In this document: positions 44,653-52,857 of the stretch, piece after piece
Layout: every line of letters begins with the position of its first letter
Position numbering within the stretch: position 1 is the first letter of the stretch
From: JAFECT01 sp964432415
GTDB lineage: Bacteria > Pseudomonadota > Alphaproteobacteria > Caulobacterales > Caulobacteraceae
NCBI GenBank assembly: GCA_964432415.1
Contig: CAYSNW010000010.1
Coordinates: 1 to 64,000, forward strand
DNA length: 64,000 nucleotides
Reading direction: 5' to 3'
Notes under the pieces: model-generated
Database searches by the model: none
Seen by the model: the letters and a program-made list of their open reading frames with translations, nothing else
What the model was told of the DNA's origin: nothing
Program-made: the position numbers and the translations under genes

Positions 44653-45087
44653 ATGCGGGTCATGGTGTTTCACAAGGCCTTCGAGGGCGTGAGCCTGGAG
44701 AACGGTCCCACGCCCGAGATGCTTGAGATGTTCGCGGCGATGGACCGTTTCACCGAGGAACTGGTCCAGGCGGGGGTGTTCATCGCCGCCGCGGGCCTGA
44801 AGACGGGCGCCGAGAGCCGGCGCATCCTGTTCGAGGGTCCCGGTCGCACAGTCACCGACGGGCCGTTCGCCGAAAGCCGCGAGCTGGTCGCCGGCTTCTC
44901 GATCTGGGAGGTCAAGGACATGGACGAGGCCGTGGCCTGGGCCCGGCGCGTGCCCAACACCCCCGAGGGCAAGGGCGCGATGGAGATCTTTCCGTTCTAC
45001 GAGGCGGAGGATCTGGGGGACTTCGTGACGCCCGAGGAACTGGCAAACCCGCGCACGGGCGAGCGCGGGAAGCTCGGCGTCGCCTGA
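44653..45087 (+). CDS. DGPF/YCII-domain protein, module 1
   Basis: 144 residues, YCII-like ferredoxin fold: MRVMVFHKAFEGVSLENG, FTEELVQAGVFIAAAGLKTG, and the family name motif in VTDGPFAESRELVAGFSIWE. These proteins are the standard partners of ECF42 sigma factors; biochemical role unknown. AAGGAGA upstream. The sigma gene follows by 60 bp. Confidence 0.92.
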   Translation: MRVMVFHKAFEGVSLENGPTPEMLEMFAAMDRFTEELVQAGVFIAAAGLKTGAESRRILFEGPGRTVTDGPFAESRELVAGFSIWEVKDMDEAVAWARRVPNTPEGKGAMEIFPFYEAEDLGDFVTPEELANPRTGERGKLGVA

Positions 45088-45147
45088 CGCCGCGCGTCGG
45101 CCAGGGAGCCGGCTTGTCTCGCCCGCGGCCCTGGCCGAAAAGGCGGT

Positions 45148-46416
45148 GTGACCACAGGCGAGACGCACCGGGCCATCGAGGCGACCTTCCGCATCGAGCG
45201 GGCCAGGCTGATCGCGGGCCTGGCCCGCGTGACGCGCGACATCGACCTGGCCGAGGAATTGGCGCAGGACGCCCTGGTCACGGCGCTGGCCGAATGGCCG
45301 CGGATCGGCGTCCCCGCCAATCCCGGCGCCTGGCTGATGGCCGCCGCCCGCCGGCGCGCCATCGACCGCTTCCGCCGCGACCGGATGCGCGCGCGCAAGC
45401 ACCAGGAGATCGCGGGCTCACCGGGCGAAGGCCCCGACGACCGGGCCGAGGCCATCGCCAGGGCCCTGGACGACGATCTCGGCGATGAGCTGCTGGGCCT
45501 GATCTTCACGGCCTGCCATCCAATCCTGACGCCCGACGCCCGCGCAGCCCTGACCTTGAGAGTGGTCGGCGGCCTGACCACCGACGAGATCGCCCGCGCC
45601 TTCCTCTCCAGCGAGGCCACGATCGCCCAGCGCATCGTGCGCGCCAAGAAGGCCATCGCCAGAGCCGGCCTGACCTTCGAAACGCCGCGTGGCGCCGAGC
45701 GGGCGACGCGGCTGCCCTCGGTGCTGGAGGTCGTCTACCTGATCTTCAACGAGGGCTACGCCGCCACCGCCGGCGACGACCTGGTCCGCCCGGGCCTTGC
45801 CCAGGAGGCGCAGCGGCTGGGCCGCATGCTGGCCGCCCTGATGCCCGACGACGCCGAGGTGCTGGGCCTGCTGGCCCTGATGGAGCTCCAGGCCTCGCGC
45901 CTGCCGGCGCGCACCGGGGCGGACGGCGCCTCCATACCGCTCACTGAGCAGGACCGCGGACGCTGGGATCACCTGCTGATCGGCCGTGGCCTCGACGCCC
46001 TGGCCCGGGCGGAGGCGCTGGACGGGGAGGGACCCTATGTCCTGCAAGCCGCCCTCGCCGCCTGCCACGCCCGCGCGCGGCGGGCCGAGGACACGGACTG
46101 GCGGCGCATCGCGGGCTTGTACGACCGGTTGCGCGAAGTCATGCCGACGGCGGTGGTCGATCTCAACCGCGCGATCGCCCACAGCATGGCGTTCGGGCCG
46201 GAGGCGGGGCTCAGGCTGCTGGACGAGATCCCTGACGCTGATGCATTGCGCGGCCATGCGCCCTATCCGGCGGCGAGGGGCGACTTCCTGTTTCGCGCTG
46301 GGCGGTTGGCTGAGGCGCGCTCGGCGTTCGAGGCTGCTGCTCGGATTAGCCATAATGGGCGAGAGCGCGCGTTTCTGCTTGCGCGGGTGGCGGCCTGCGA
46401 CGGCAACTCGGTCTGA
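45148..46416 (+). CDS. ECF42-type sigma factor with TPR-like C-terminus, module 1
   Basis: 422 residues. Sigma region 2 (about 15-80; LARVTRDIDLAEELAQDALV) and region 4 (about 115-170; LTLRVVGGLTTDEIARAFLS) are followed by a 240-residue helical extension (VLEVVYLIFNEGYAATAGDD; TDWRRIAGLYDRLREVMPTA; VVDLNRAIAHSMAFGPEAG), the mark of ECF42. No anti-sigma factor nearby; the extension is thought to regulate activity. GTG start with AAAAGG upstream. Confidence 0.93.
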   Translation: MTTGETHRAIEATFRIERARLIAGLARVTRDIDLAEELAQDALVTALAEWPRIGVPANPGAWLMAAARRRAIDRFRRDRMRARKHQEIAGSPGEGPDDRAEAIARALDDDLGDELLGLIFTACHPILTPDARAALTLRVVGGLTTDEIARAFLSSEATIAQRIVRAKKAIARAGLTFETPRGAERATRLPSVLEVVYLIFNEGYAATAGDDLVRPGLAQEAQRLGRMLAALMPDDAEVLGLLALMELQASRLPARTGADGASIPLTEQDRGRWDHLLIGRGLDALARAEALDGEGPYVLQAALAACHARARRAEDTDWRRIAGLYDRLREVMPTAVVDLNRAIAHSMAFGPEAGLRLLDEIPDADALRGHAPYPAARGDFLFRAGRLAEARSAFEAAARISHNGRERAFLLARVAACDGNSV

Positions 46417-46513
46417 CGGTATGGGCTGGCTTGGTTGGCGGCCTCTCCGTTGGTAGTCTTGGCCAGTGCGGCAACGCGGATCGTCAAAAATCAGACCGAA
46501 GGTTAGGGGTTAG

Positions 46514-47443
46514 ATGACGATTGCGCCGCTGTTCAGTTCTACATGCGATCTCGCTCAGCGCATTCCTGCGATGATCTCTGGCTTCCTCGAACTTGAAAAC
46601 CAGATCGGTCGGCGCTTCCGTGAGGATAGCGATACAGATGTTATCATTGCATCTCTGCTCAAAGTCGGAGGAAGCGATGCGACGGTCCTGGTTCCGCCTG
46701 AAGTAAAGACGGGTGGCGACTTCGACATCTTGATCGTCGAACCCTCTACTGGTGAGGCCGTTCAGTACCGAATTCAGGCCAAACGCCTGCTGCCGCACGC
46801 CAGCAACTGGGACTGGGGTTCCTATCGTGAACTTGACCATCCTCATGGGACTGGCAAGCAATCATCTACGCTCGTCCGATCTGCCTCCAAAGAAGCGATC
46901 CACACGATCCCGCTCTATGCGTTCTATAACCCCGAGCAGGCTTGCGCTGCATCAGGTGGCTTCCTCTCCGGTGTGGAGATGGCCGACGGACGCGAAGTAA
47001 ATGAGATTGTGAAGGCGCTTCGAAAGGAAAAGGCTGCTGGCAAGCGACCGCGTTGGAAGCGCATCGAATATCTTCGCCACCTCTTCTTTCCTCTTTCAAC
47101 GGTTCTTTGCCCGCCTGGCGGCATCACTCCACCATCCTCGCCCATCCTTTCTCCCAGGGCTTCAAGGCGGGCAGTCGAAAGTGCGATAGAGGCGCGGACC
47201 TACCTTCGAATATCGACAGCTGCGGCGAAGCCCAGCCTGCGCAGGCCTCGCACTGACGAAGCGCAGATTTTGCAGGCCGCCGAGAGTGCTGACGATGAGA
47301 AAGTTCAACCGCGTGCGCCTGGAAGGAAATTCGGCATGGCGGTTAGGAGAGCAATCGAACGTCGTCTGGATGAATCGCCAATCCGGGTGGCAAAGGTCAA
47401 TCGCCCGAAACTCGTGTTGATATCCAGGCACGGTCAATCCTGA
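46514..47443 (+). CDS. PD-(D/E)XK nuclease-like orphan protein, low GC
   Basis: 309 residues. N-terminal FLELENQIGRRFREDSDTDV helix, then GGDFDILIVEPSTGEAVQYR and RIQAKRL: a D...(Q)xK arrangement like the core of PD-(D/E)XK nucleases, with Glu in the first helix. A His/Trp/Gly-rich middle and a long basic C-terminal tail (Arg/Lys-rich from about 210) follow. It may belong to the DUF6615 family (uncertain). Codon use is clearly less GC-rich than both flanking sigma genes, suggesting transfer. The stop overlaps the second sigma gene's stop by 10 bp. Confidence 0.6.
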   Translation: MTIAPLFSSTCDLAQRIPAMISGFLELENQIGRRFREDSDTDVIIASLLKVGGSDATVLVPPEVKTGGDFDILIVEPSTGEAVQYRIQAKRLLPHASNWDWGSYRELDHPHGTGKQSSTLVRSASKEAIHTIPLYAFYNPEQACAASGGFLSGVEMADGREVNEIVKALRKEKAAGKRPRWKRIEYLRHLFFPLSTVLCPPGGITPPSSPILSPRASRRAVESAIEARTYLRISTAAAKPSLRRPRTDEAQILQAAESADDEKVQPRAPGRKFGMAVRRAIERRLDESPIRVAKVNRPKLVLISRHGQS

Positions 47444-48705
47444 ACGTGAGTGCCGACCTCCACCGCCCGCCTTCTCAACATCTCCCGCTCCCGCTCATTC
47501 CCCGCCAGCGCCGCCGCCGCCTCGAACGCCGCGCGCGCCTCGTTCCACCGCCCCAGCTTGGCCAGCAGATCCCCCCGCACCGCCGGCAGCAGGTGGTAAT
47601 TCTTCAGCGCCGGCTCATCCATCAGCCGGTCCAGGTGATCCAGCCCCGTCTGCGGCCCCTCGGCCATGCCGATGGCGATGGCGCGGTTGAGCTCCACGAC
47701 CGGGGAGGGCGCCACGGCCGCCAGTTCCGCGTAGAGCGCCGCGATTCGGCGCCAGTCGGTGTCCTCCGCCTTCGCCGCCCGGGCGTGGCAGGCCACGATC
47801 GCCGCCTGCAGGGCATAGACCCCCGCCTGACCGCCCAGTTCCTTGGCCCGCGCCAGGGCGCGCAGTCCCCGGCGGATCTGCAGCTGGTCCCACAGGGCGC
47901 GGTTCTGCTCCAGCATCAGGATCGGCTCGCCGTCCGCGTCCGTGCGCGCGGCGGCGCGCGAGGCGTTGAGCTCCATCAGCGCCAGCAGGCCGTGGACCTC
48001 GCTCTCGTCGGGCAGGGCGGCGGCCAGGACGCGCCCCAGCCGCAGGGCCTCGTCGCAGAGCTGGGGTCGCAGCCAGTCGGCGCCGGCGGCGGCGGTATAG
48101 CCCTCGTTGAAGATCAGGTAGACGACCTCCAGCACGGTCTCCAGGCGCTCGCGCAGCTGGTCGCCGTGCGGGGTCTCGTAGGCCAGGCCGGCCTCGGCCA
48201 GGGTCCGTTTGGCGCGTACGATGCGCTGGGCGATGGTCGGGACGGGCAGCAGATAGGCGCGGGCGATCTCCTCGGTGGTCAGGCCGCAGATCATCCGCAG
48301 CGCCAGGGCCGCGCGCGCCTCGGGCTTCAGCACGGGATGGCAGGCGGTGAAGATCAGCCTGAGCATCTCGTCGCCGATGTCGTCGTCCAGGGCGGAGTCC
48401 AGATCGGGCATGGCCTGCTGTTCGATATCCAGGTCGTGGGCGACCAGCGCGTGGTTGCGCTCCAGCATGGGGCGGCGGCGCAGGTGGTCGAGCGCCCGGC
48501 GGCGCGCGGCGGCCATCAGCCAGGCGCCCGGGCGTTCCGGGACGCCGGTTTCGGGCCAGGCCTCCAGCGCCGAGACCAGGGCGTCCTGGGTCAGCTCCTC
48601 GGCCAGGGGCACGTCGCGCAGCATCCGAGCCAGGCTGGTGATCAGCCGGGGCTGTTCGATCCGCCAGACGGCCAGGATCGCGCGCTGGGCGTCGGCGCCC
48701 GTCAT
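47434..48705 (-). CDS. ECF42-type sigma factor with TPR-like C-terminus, module 2
   Basis: 423 residues, same architecture as the module 1 sigma factor: region 2 LARMLRDVPLAEELTQDALV, region 4 LALRMICGLTTEEIARAYLL, then the helical extension with VLEVVYLIFNEGYTAAAGAD and TDWRRIAALYAELAAVAPSP. The two are clear paralogs but differ across the putative DNA-recognition helix and the extension. Lies 31 bp after the second DGPF gene on the minus strand. Confidence 0.93.
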   Translation of the reverse strand: MTGADAQRAILAVWRIEQPRLITSLARMLRDVPLAEELTQDALVSALEAWPETGVPERPGAWLMAAARRRALDHLRRRPMLERNHALVAHDLDIEQQAMPDLDSALDDDIGDEMLRLIFTACHPVLKPEARAALALRMICGLTTEEIARAYLLPVPTIAQRIVRAKRTLAEAGLAYETPHGDQLRERLETVLEVVYLIFNEGYTAAAGADWLRPQLCDEALRLGRVLAAALPDESEVHGLLALMELNASRAAARTDADGEPILMLEQNRALWDQLQIRRGLRALARAKELGGQAGVYALQAAIVACHARAAKAEDTDWRRIAALYAELAAVAPSPVVELNRAIAIGMAEGPQTGLDHLDRLMDEPALKNYHLLPAVRGDLLAKLGRWNEARAAFEAAAALAGNEREREMLRRRAVEVGTHVQD

Positions 48706-48736
48706 GGGCGCCGACGGCGGGGGCAGGGGGCCGGCC

Positions 48737-49114
48737 TCACTGCGCCAGCGGCTGGCCGGCGAAACCGGCGAACTCGCGCACCTCGCAGGTGCCTTCCCAG
48801 CCCGGCATGTGGTCCAGGTGCAGCTGCATGAACTCGGTGGCCAGGGCCACGGCTTCCTCGCGGCTCTTCACCTCGAAGATGGCGTAGCCGCCGATGACTT
48901 CCTTGGCCTCGGCGAAGGGGCCGTCGCGCACGATCAGCTTGTCGCCGGCGATGGTGACGCGGGTTCCCTGGGTGATGGGGGTCAGGCCGCCGTTCTCGAC
49001 CATGCGGCCGGCCTTGAACTCGCGGTCGGCCAGCTTGTGCATGGCCTCCATCAGGGCCGGGGTGGGGACGGTGGTCTGGTCGGCTTCGGCGGTGACGATC
49101 GACATGAAACGCAT
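48737..49114 (-). CDS. DGPF/YCII-domain protein, module 2
   Basis: 125 residues: MRFMSIVTAEADQTTVPTPA, MHKLADREFKAGRMVENGGL and the IVRDGPFAEAKEVIGGYAIF signature. Pairs with the sigma factor downstream exactly as in module 1. Preceded on the minus strand by the TGTCGA-N16-TCGTCGTC promoter at 49205-49176. Confidence 0.92.
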   Translation of the reverse strand: MRFMSIVTAEADQTTVPTPALMEAMHKLADREFKAGRMVENGGLTPITQGTRVTIAGDKLIVRDGPFAEAKEVIGGYAIFEVKSREEAVALATEFMQLHLDHMPGWEGTCEVREFAGFAGQPLAQ

Positions 49115-49175
49115 GGTTCGGATTCCTCTGGGGCGGCCCGGGGCGCCGTCGCCGCCGGAGTGTCTCGCTTATGAA

Positions 49176-49205
49176 GACGACGAACCAGAGGCGAGCGGAT
49201 CGACA
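49176..49205 (-). promoter_or_regulatory. ECF42-type promoter of module 2
   Basis: Reading the minus strand: TGTCGA (49205-49200), 16 bp, TCGTCGTC (49183-49176), 61 bp before the second DGPF gene. One base differs from the matching 8-mer of module 1, with identical spacing. Cross-regulation by either sigma factor is possible. Confidence 0.75.
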
Positions 49206-49230
49206 GGCCTTCGAAAAAACCTTCGCGCCC

Positions 49231-50157
49231 TCACGCTGCCCCGCCCCCGCCCGCGCGGCCCTTCACGTGATCGATGAAGGCGCGCAGCTTCGGCGTCATC
49301 TGGTGGCGGCCGGGATAGTAGAGAAACATGCCCGGCGCCGTCGGCGAAAAGGGCTTCAGCACCTGCACGAGCTGTCCCGCCCTTATCGGCTCGGCGGCGA
49401 TCGGCGCCGGCACCTGGGCCAGGCCCATGCCTTCGACCGCGGCGCCCAGCAGGGTCGGAAAGTCGTTGGCGATGAGCGGCCCCGTCACCAGGGCGTCGAG
49501 GGTTCGATTGCCGTCGACAAAGGACCAGGGGGCGATTGCTCCGCCCGAGCGGCGCAGGCGCAGGCAGTCGTGCTTGCGCAGGTCCTCGATGCGTTGGGGC
49601 GCCGGTCGCCGCGCCAGGTACCGGGGAGCGGCCACCACCACGAACGGGAATGGCCGGGTCAGGCGCACGGCGACCATGTCGGCGGCGATCAGCTGGCCCA
49701 GCCGCACGCCGGCGTCGAAGCCCCGGGCGGCCAGGTCGACCAGGTCCTCGCTGGCGGCGATCTCGACCTCGACCTCGGGATAAGCCTGGCTGAAGGACGC
49801 GACCAGGGGCGTCAGCAGGATCGGCACGACCGCTCGCGGCGCGGTCAGGCGCAACAGCCCGCTCGGCCGCTGCCCCAGGTCCCGCGCGGCCTGGCTGGCG
49901 GCGACCAGTTCCTCGAAGGCGGGCCGCGCGCGCGCGATGAACCGCTCGCCGGCCTCGCTCAGGCCGACGCTGCGGGTGGTGCGGATCAACAGCGCCGCGC
50001 CGATGCGGCCCTCGAGGGTTCGCACCGCCTGGCTGACCGCCGAGGGGGTGACGCCGAGCTCGTCCGCGCCCTTGCGGAAGCTGCGGTGGCGCGCGACCGC
50101 CAGGAAGGCCTCCACCCCATCGAGCGCGCCCTGTCTGACTGTGAAGTTCTGCTTCAT
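49231..50157 (-). CDS. LysR-family transcriptional regulator
   Basis: 308 residues. Helix-turn-helix: VEAFLAVARHRSFRKGADEL, TPSAVSQAVRTLEGRIGAAL, then SVGLSEAGERFIARARPAFE, followed by the effector domain (LLRLTAPRAVVPILLTPLVA; IEDLRKHDCLRLRRSGG), the profile of the CrgA/DsdC-like group. Divergent from the membrane gene at 50236 with 78 bp between, so that gene is the likely target. Confidence 0.92.
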   Translation of the reverse strand: MKQNFTVRQGALDGVEAFLAVARHRSFRKGADELGVTPSAVSQAVRTLEGRIGAALLIRTTRSVGLSEAGERFIARARPAFEELVAASQAARDLGQRPSGLLRLTAPRAVVPILLTPLVASFSQAYPEVEVEIAASEDLVDLAARGFDAGVRLGQLIAADMVAVRLTRPFPFVVVAAPRYLARRPAPQRIEDLRKHDCLRLRRSGGAIAPWSFVDGNRTLDALVTGPLIANDFPTLLGAAVEGMGLAQVPAPIAAEPIRAGQLVQVLKPFSPTAPGMFLYYPGRHQMTPKLRAFIDHVKGRAGGGGAA

Positions 50158-50235
50158 GGCTCATCGAGATTATCGCCAATAGTCGCGCGCTGGAAGCGGC
50201 CCTAAGTCGAGGCCTCGCATCGAGAGGCGCCCGAC

Positions 50236-50754
50236 ATGCCGACGGAAAACCTGTTCCAGATCCACCTCGTCCTGGGCTACCTCGCCTGGCTGCTGTGCTT
50301 CGGGGCCTATATCTGGCCCTGGCTGCGGTCGATGGACCGCGTCGGCGCCCAGCGCGCGATCGCCACCCTGCACGGCTTCCGCTTCTTCGGACTGGTGTTC
50401 ATCCTGCCCGGGCTCGTCAGCCCCGACCTGCCCCAGGCGTTCGCGACGCCCGCGGCCTGGGGGGATTTCACCGCCGGCGTCCTGGCCCTGCTGGCCCTGC
50501 TCACGGTGCGGATCCGGCCGCTGTTCTGGCTGTTCGTCCTGGCCGTCAACGTAGTGGGCGTCAGCGACCTGGTCCTGGACTACTACGACGCCATCCAGCT
50601 CGGGGTTCCGGCCCACGCGGAGCAGTTGGGATCGACCTACTGGATCCCGGTCATCTACGTGCCGTTGCTGATGATCACGCACCTGGCCTCGCTCTATCTG
50701 CTGGTGCGGCCCGGGCGGCCGCGCGGGCACGTCGAGGACGCGGCCCTGACCTAG
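50236..50754 (+). CDS. multi-pass membrane protein of unknown function
   Basis: 172 residues with five hydrophobic segments (about 8-28, 44-62, 76-92, 95-118, 133-155). Start LFQIHLVLGYLAWLLCFGAY and the central VLDYYDAIQLGVPAHAEQLG are distinctive. No family recognised. Likely controlled by the divergent LysR gene. Its stop shares CTAG with the stop of the next, convergent gene. Confidence 0.72.
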   Translation: MPTENLFQIHLVLGYLAWLLCFGAYIWPWLRSMDRVGAQRAIATLHGFRFFGLVFILPGLVSPDLPQAFATPAAWGDFTAGVLALLALLTVRIRPLFWLFVLAVNVVGVSDLVLDYYDAIQLGVPAHAEQLGSTYWIPVIYVPLLMITHLASLYLLVRPGRPRGHVEDAALT

Positions 50755-51389
50755 CCCCCGGCGAGCGCGACCCAGGCGGCCAGGGCGGCGAGCTTCTGCT
50801 CCTTGCGCCAGGGCTTGCCGGCGCTCGCACCCAGGCCGGCCAGGGTTCGGTCCATGTCCGCGGCCGCCAGACCCAGGGAGACCGGCGCCGTCTCGGGCAG
50901 CGACTTCTCGTCGACCTCGATGAGGTTCAAGCCGCAGGCGGCTGAGGCGGAGCGCACCGCCTCACGCACGGCCAGGTTCTCGGCCACCGGCGGATGCTCC
51001 GGGGCGCCCAGGCTGTAGGACAGCAGGTCGGTGATCCAGCCGGCGCGGTTGACCAGCAGGGCGGCGAGCCGGGGCTCGCAGCCTGAATCCCGCAGCCGTT
51101 GGAGGAAGCCGGCCAGCCCCTTCGCCGCCAGGGCGTCCTGCCGCCGGCGGCCCTCGGCGACCGCGGCGGCGGCTTCGGGGGGAACCTCGCCCCCGGCGGC
51201 CATCATCTCGGCGGCCACATGATAGGGCTCGCGGGCCAGGCGGTCGCCGTCCTCGGCTGTGGGCAGAAGCGTCGACAGCACCACCCGCGGTTCTGTTCCA
51301 TCGAGGGCGACCGCCACCATGAGGGCGCCGCCGCGCTGCGCGCGAAAGCCCAGGGCGACCGGCGCCGGATCGTCTGACTTCCTTGCCAT
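50751..51389 (-). CDS. conserved cytosolic protein of unknown function
   Basis: 212 residues, no signal or membrane helix. The N-terminal VALGFRAQRGGALMVAVALD and VVLSTLLPT, with the later CEPRLAALLVNRAGW and CGLNLIEVDEKSL, recall the strand-helix order of RNase H/actin-like folds (weak). Very Ala/Arg-rich. ATG 51389. No operon partner; the ArsR promoter lies on its upstream side. Confidence 0.65.
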   Translation of the reverse strand: MARKSDDPAPVALGFRAQRGGALMVAVALDGTEPRVVLSTLLPTAEDGDRLAREPYHVAAEMMAAGGEVPPEAAAAVAEGRRRQDALAAKGLAGFLQRLRDSGCEPRLAALLVNRAGWITDLLSYSLGAPEHPPVAENLAVREAVRSASAACGLNLIEVDEKSLPETAPVSLGLAAADMDRTLAGLGASAGKPWRKEQKLAALAAWVALAGG

Positions 51390-51467
51390 CTCAGGACTTT
51401 TTCGCCGCCGCGTTCGTGAGGTGAGGCGGATTTAGGACCGGCGCCGGCGTCTCGGCAAATAAATGCA

Positions 51468-51497
51468 TTGACAGTTATATTTCCTTCGCGGAATATA
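51468..51497 (+). promoter_or_regulatory. sigma70-like promoter and operator of ArsR-SRPBCC pair
   Basis: TTGACA (51468-51473), 18 bp, AATATA (51492-51497). The ATG at 51503 is only 6 bp further, so the transcript would be leaderless or nearly so. An imperfect inverted repeat ATATTTCC (51477-51484) / GGAATAT (51490-51496) overlaps the spacer and -10, suited to autorepression. Confidence 0.5.
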
Positions 51498-51502
51498 TCG
51501 TC

Positions 51503-51805
51503 ATGTCACCGTTCGAAGCCATCGCCGAACCCAATCGCCGCCGCCTGCTGGAGCTGTTGCGCTCCGGCGAGCGCCCGGCCGGGGATCTGGTGGAGCTGAT
51601 GGGCCTCAGCCAGCCCGGCGTCTCCAAACACCTGAAGCTGCTGCGCGAGGCGGGCCTCGTCAGCATGCGGCCGGACGGCCAACGCCGTCTGTACCGCCTC
51701 GAACCCGACAGCCTGGCCGACCTCGACGACTGGCTGAAACCCTTCCGGCAGTTCTGGGCCGAACGCCTGGACGCCCTCGACGAACATCTGGAGAGCGAAC
51801 AATGA
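51503..51805 (+). CDS. ArsR-family transcriptional regulator
   Basis: 100 residues: FEAIAEPNRRRLLELLRSGE, LVELMGLSQPGVSKHLKLLR (recognition helix) and the wing GLVSMRPDGQRRLYRLEPDS. A member of the ArsR group that pairs with SRPBCC genes; no metal-site cysteines. Overlaps the SRPBCC start by ATGA, showing tight coupling. Confidence 0.93.
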   Translation: MSPFEAIAEPNRRRLLELLRSGERPAGDLVELMGLSQPGVSKHLKLLREAGLVSMRPDGQRRLYRLEPDSLADLDDWLKPFRQFWAERLDALDEHLESEQ

Positions 51806-52311
51806 GCATGACCGAAGTCCACTCCGCCCCCGGCGAAGTCACCGTCAAAGGCGACGACCTGAAGGTCGTCTTCCGCCGCCGCTACGCCCGCTCCATCGAG
51901 AAGGTTTGGGCCGCCCTCACTGTGCCCGAGCGGCTGGCCGCCTGGCTGGCGGGCGGCGAGATCGAGATGCGCGACGGCGGCGCCATCCATCTGAAGTGGG
52001 AGAACGGCAACGAGATGACCGGCAAGGTGGTGGCGTACGATCCGCCCCGGACCTTCGCCTGGACCTGGCCGCTGGGCGGCGTCGACACGGTCGTGCGCTT
52101 CGACCTGGAGGCCGACGGCGACGGCTGCTGGCTGACCCTGACCCACTCGGGCCTCAGCCCGCGTCCGGGCGGCGGCGGCGGGGTGCGCGCCGGCTGGCAC
52201 GCCCATCTGGAGGGCCTGCTCGACGCCATCGACGGCCACGCGACCCGTTGGGACACGATCATGGCGCGCAAGAACGCCGTCGATCACCTCTACCCGGCCC
52301 TGTCGGCCTGA
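51802..52311 (+). CDS. SRPBCC (AHSA1-type) protein
   Basis: 169 residues. Typical AHSA1 pattern: VVFRRRYARSIEKVWAALTV, LAAWLAGGEIEMRDGG, GKVVAYDPPRTFAWTWPLGG, CWLTLTHSGLS and GWHAHLEGLLDAI. Binds a hydrophobic ligand; substrate unknown. Translationally coupled to the ArsR gene and presumably repressed by it. Confidence 0.9.
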   Translation: MSMTEVHSAPGEVTVKGDDLKVVFRRRYARSIEKVWAALTVPERLAAWLAGGEIEMRDGGAIHLKWENGNEMTGKVVAYDPPRTFAWTWPLGGVDTVVRFDLEADGDGCWLTLTHSGLSPRPGGGGGVRAGWHAHLEGLLDAIDGHATRWDTIMARKNAVDHLYPALSA

Positions 52312-52338
52312 CCCCCGCACAGCCGGACCCTGCCCAAG

Positions 52339-52364
52339 CCGCCCCGGCGATGTCGTCGGGGCGG
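52339..52364 (+). other. GC-rich hairpin between two SRPBCC genes
   Basis: CCGCCCCG (52339-52346) pairs perfectly with CGGGGCGG (52357-52364), 10-base loop. No T-tract; may attenuate transcription between the two SRPBCC genes. Confidence 0.45.
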
Positions 52365-52398
52365 AACGACCCCCCATGACCAAAAAGGAGAAACCAGG

Positions 52399-52857
52399 AT
52401 GGTCGATATTCTGCACAAGGTCGGTATCCGCGGCGCGAACCCGGACCAGGTCTATCAGGCGCTGACCACGCTCCCCGGCCTGTCCGGCTGGTGGACCACG
52501 AACACCACCGGCGACGTGCGCGTCGGCGGCGTCATCGAATTCCGCTTCGGTCCCGGCGGCATCGACATGAAGGTGCGCGAGCTCGACCCCGGCAAGCATG
52601 TGCTGTGGGAGGTGGTTGCGGGCCCCGCCGAGTGGATCGGCACCACCGTCAGCTTCGACCTGCGCCACGAGGGCGACTGGACCCTGGTCTATTTCAAGCA
52701 CGCGGGCTGGGCCGAACCGGTGGAGTTCATGCACCACTGCTCCACCAAGTGGGGCTCGTTCCTGCTGAGCCTGAAGTCGCTGCTGGAGACCGGCAAGGGA
52801 CGCCCGTCGCCCGACGACATCAAGCTGGACAGCTGGGAGCTCGACAAGGCGGCCTAG
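52399..52857 (+). CDS. SRPBCC-domain protein
   Basis: 152 residues: LHKVGIRGANPDQVYQALTT, LSGWWTTNTTGDVRVGGVIE, GKHVLWEVVAGPAEWIGTTV, DWTLVYFKHAGWAEPVEF and a long C-terminal helix (SFLLSLKSLLETGKG). Related in fold but not closely in sequence to the SRPBCC protein just upstream. A good ribosome site AAAAAGGAG (52382-52390) precedes ATG 52399. Its stop shares CTAG with the convergent LysR stop. Confidence 0.88.
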   Translation: MVDILHKVGIRGANPDQVYQALTTLPGLSGWWTTNTTGDVRVGGVIEFRFGPGGIDMKVRELDPGKHVLWEVVAGPAEWIGTTVSFDLRHEGDWTLVYFKHAGWAEPVEFMHHCSTKWGSFLLSLKSLLETGKGRPSPDDIKLDSWELDKAA

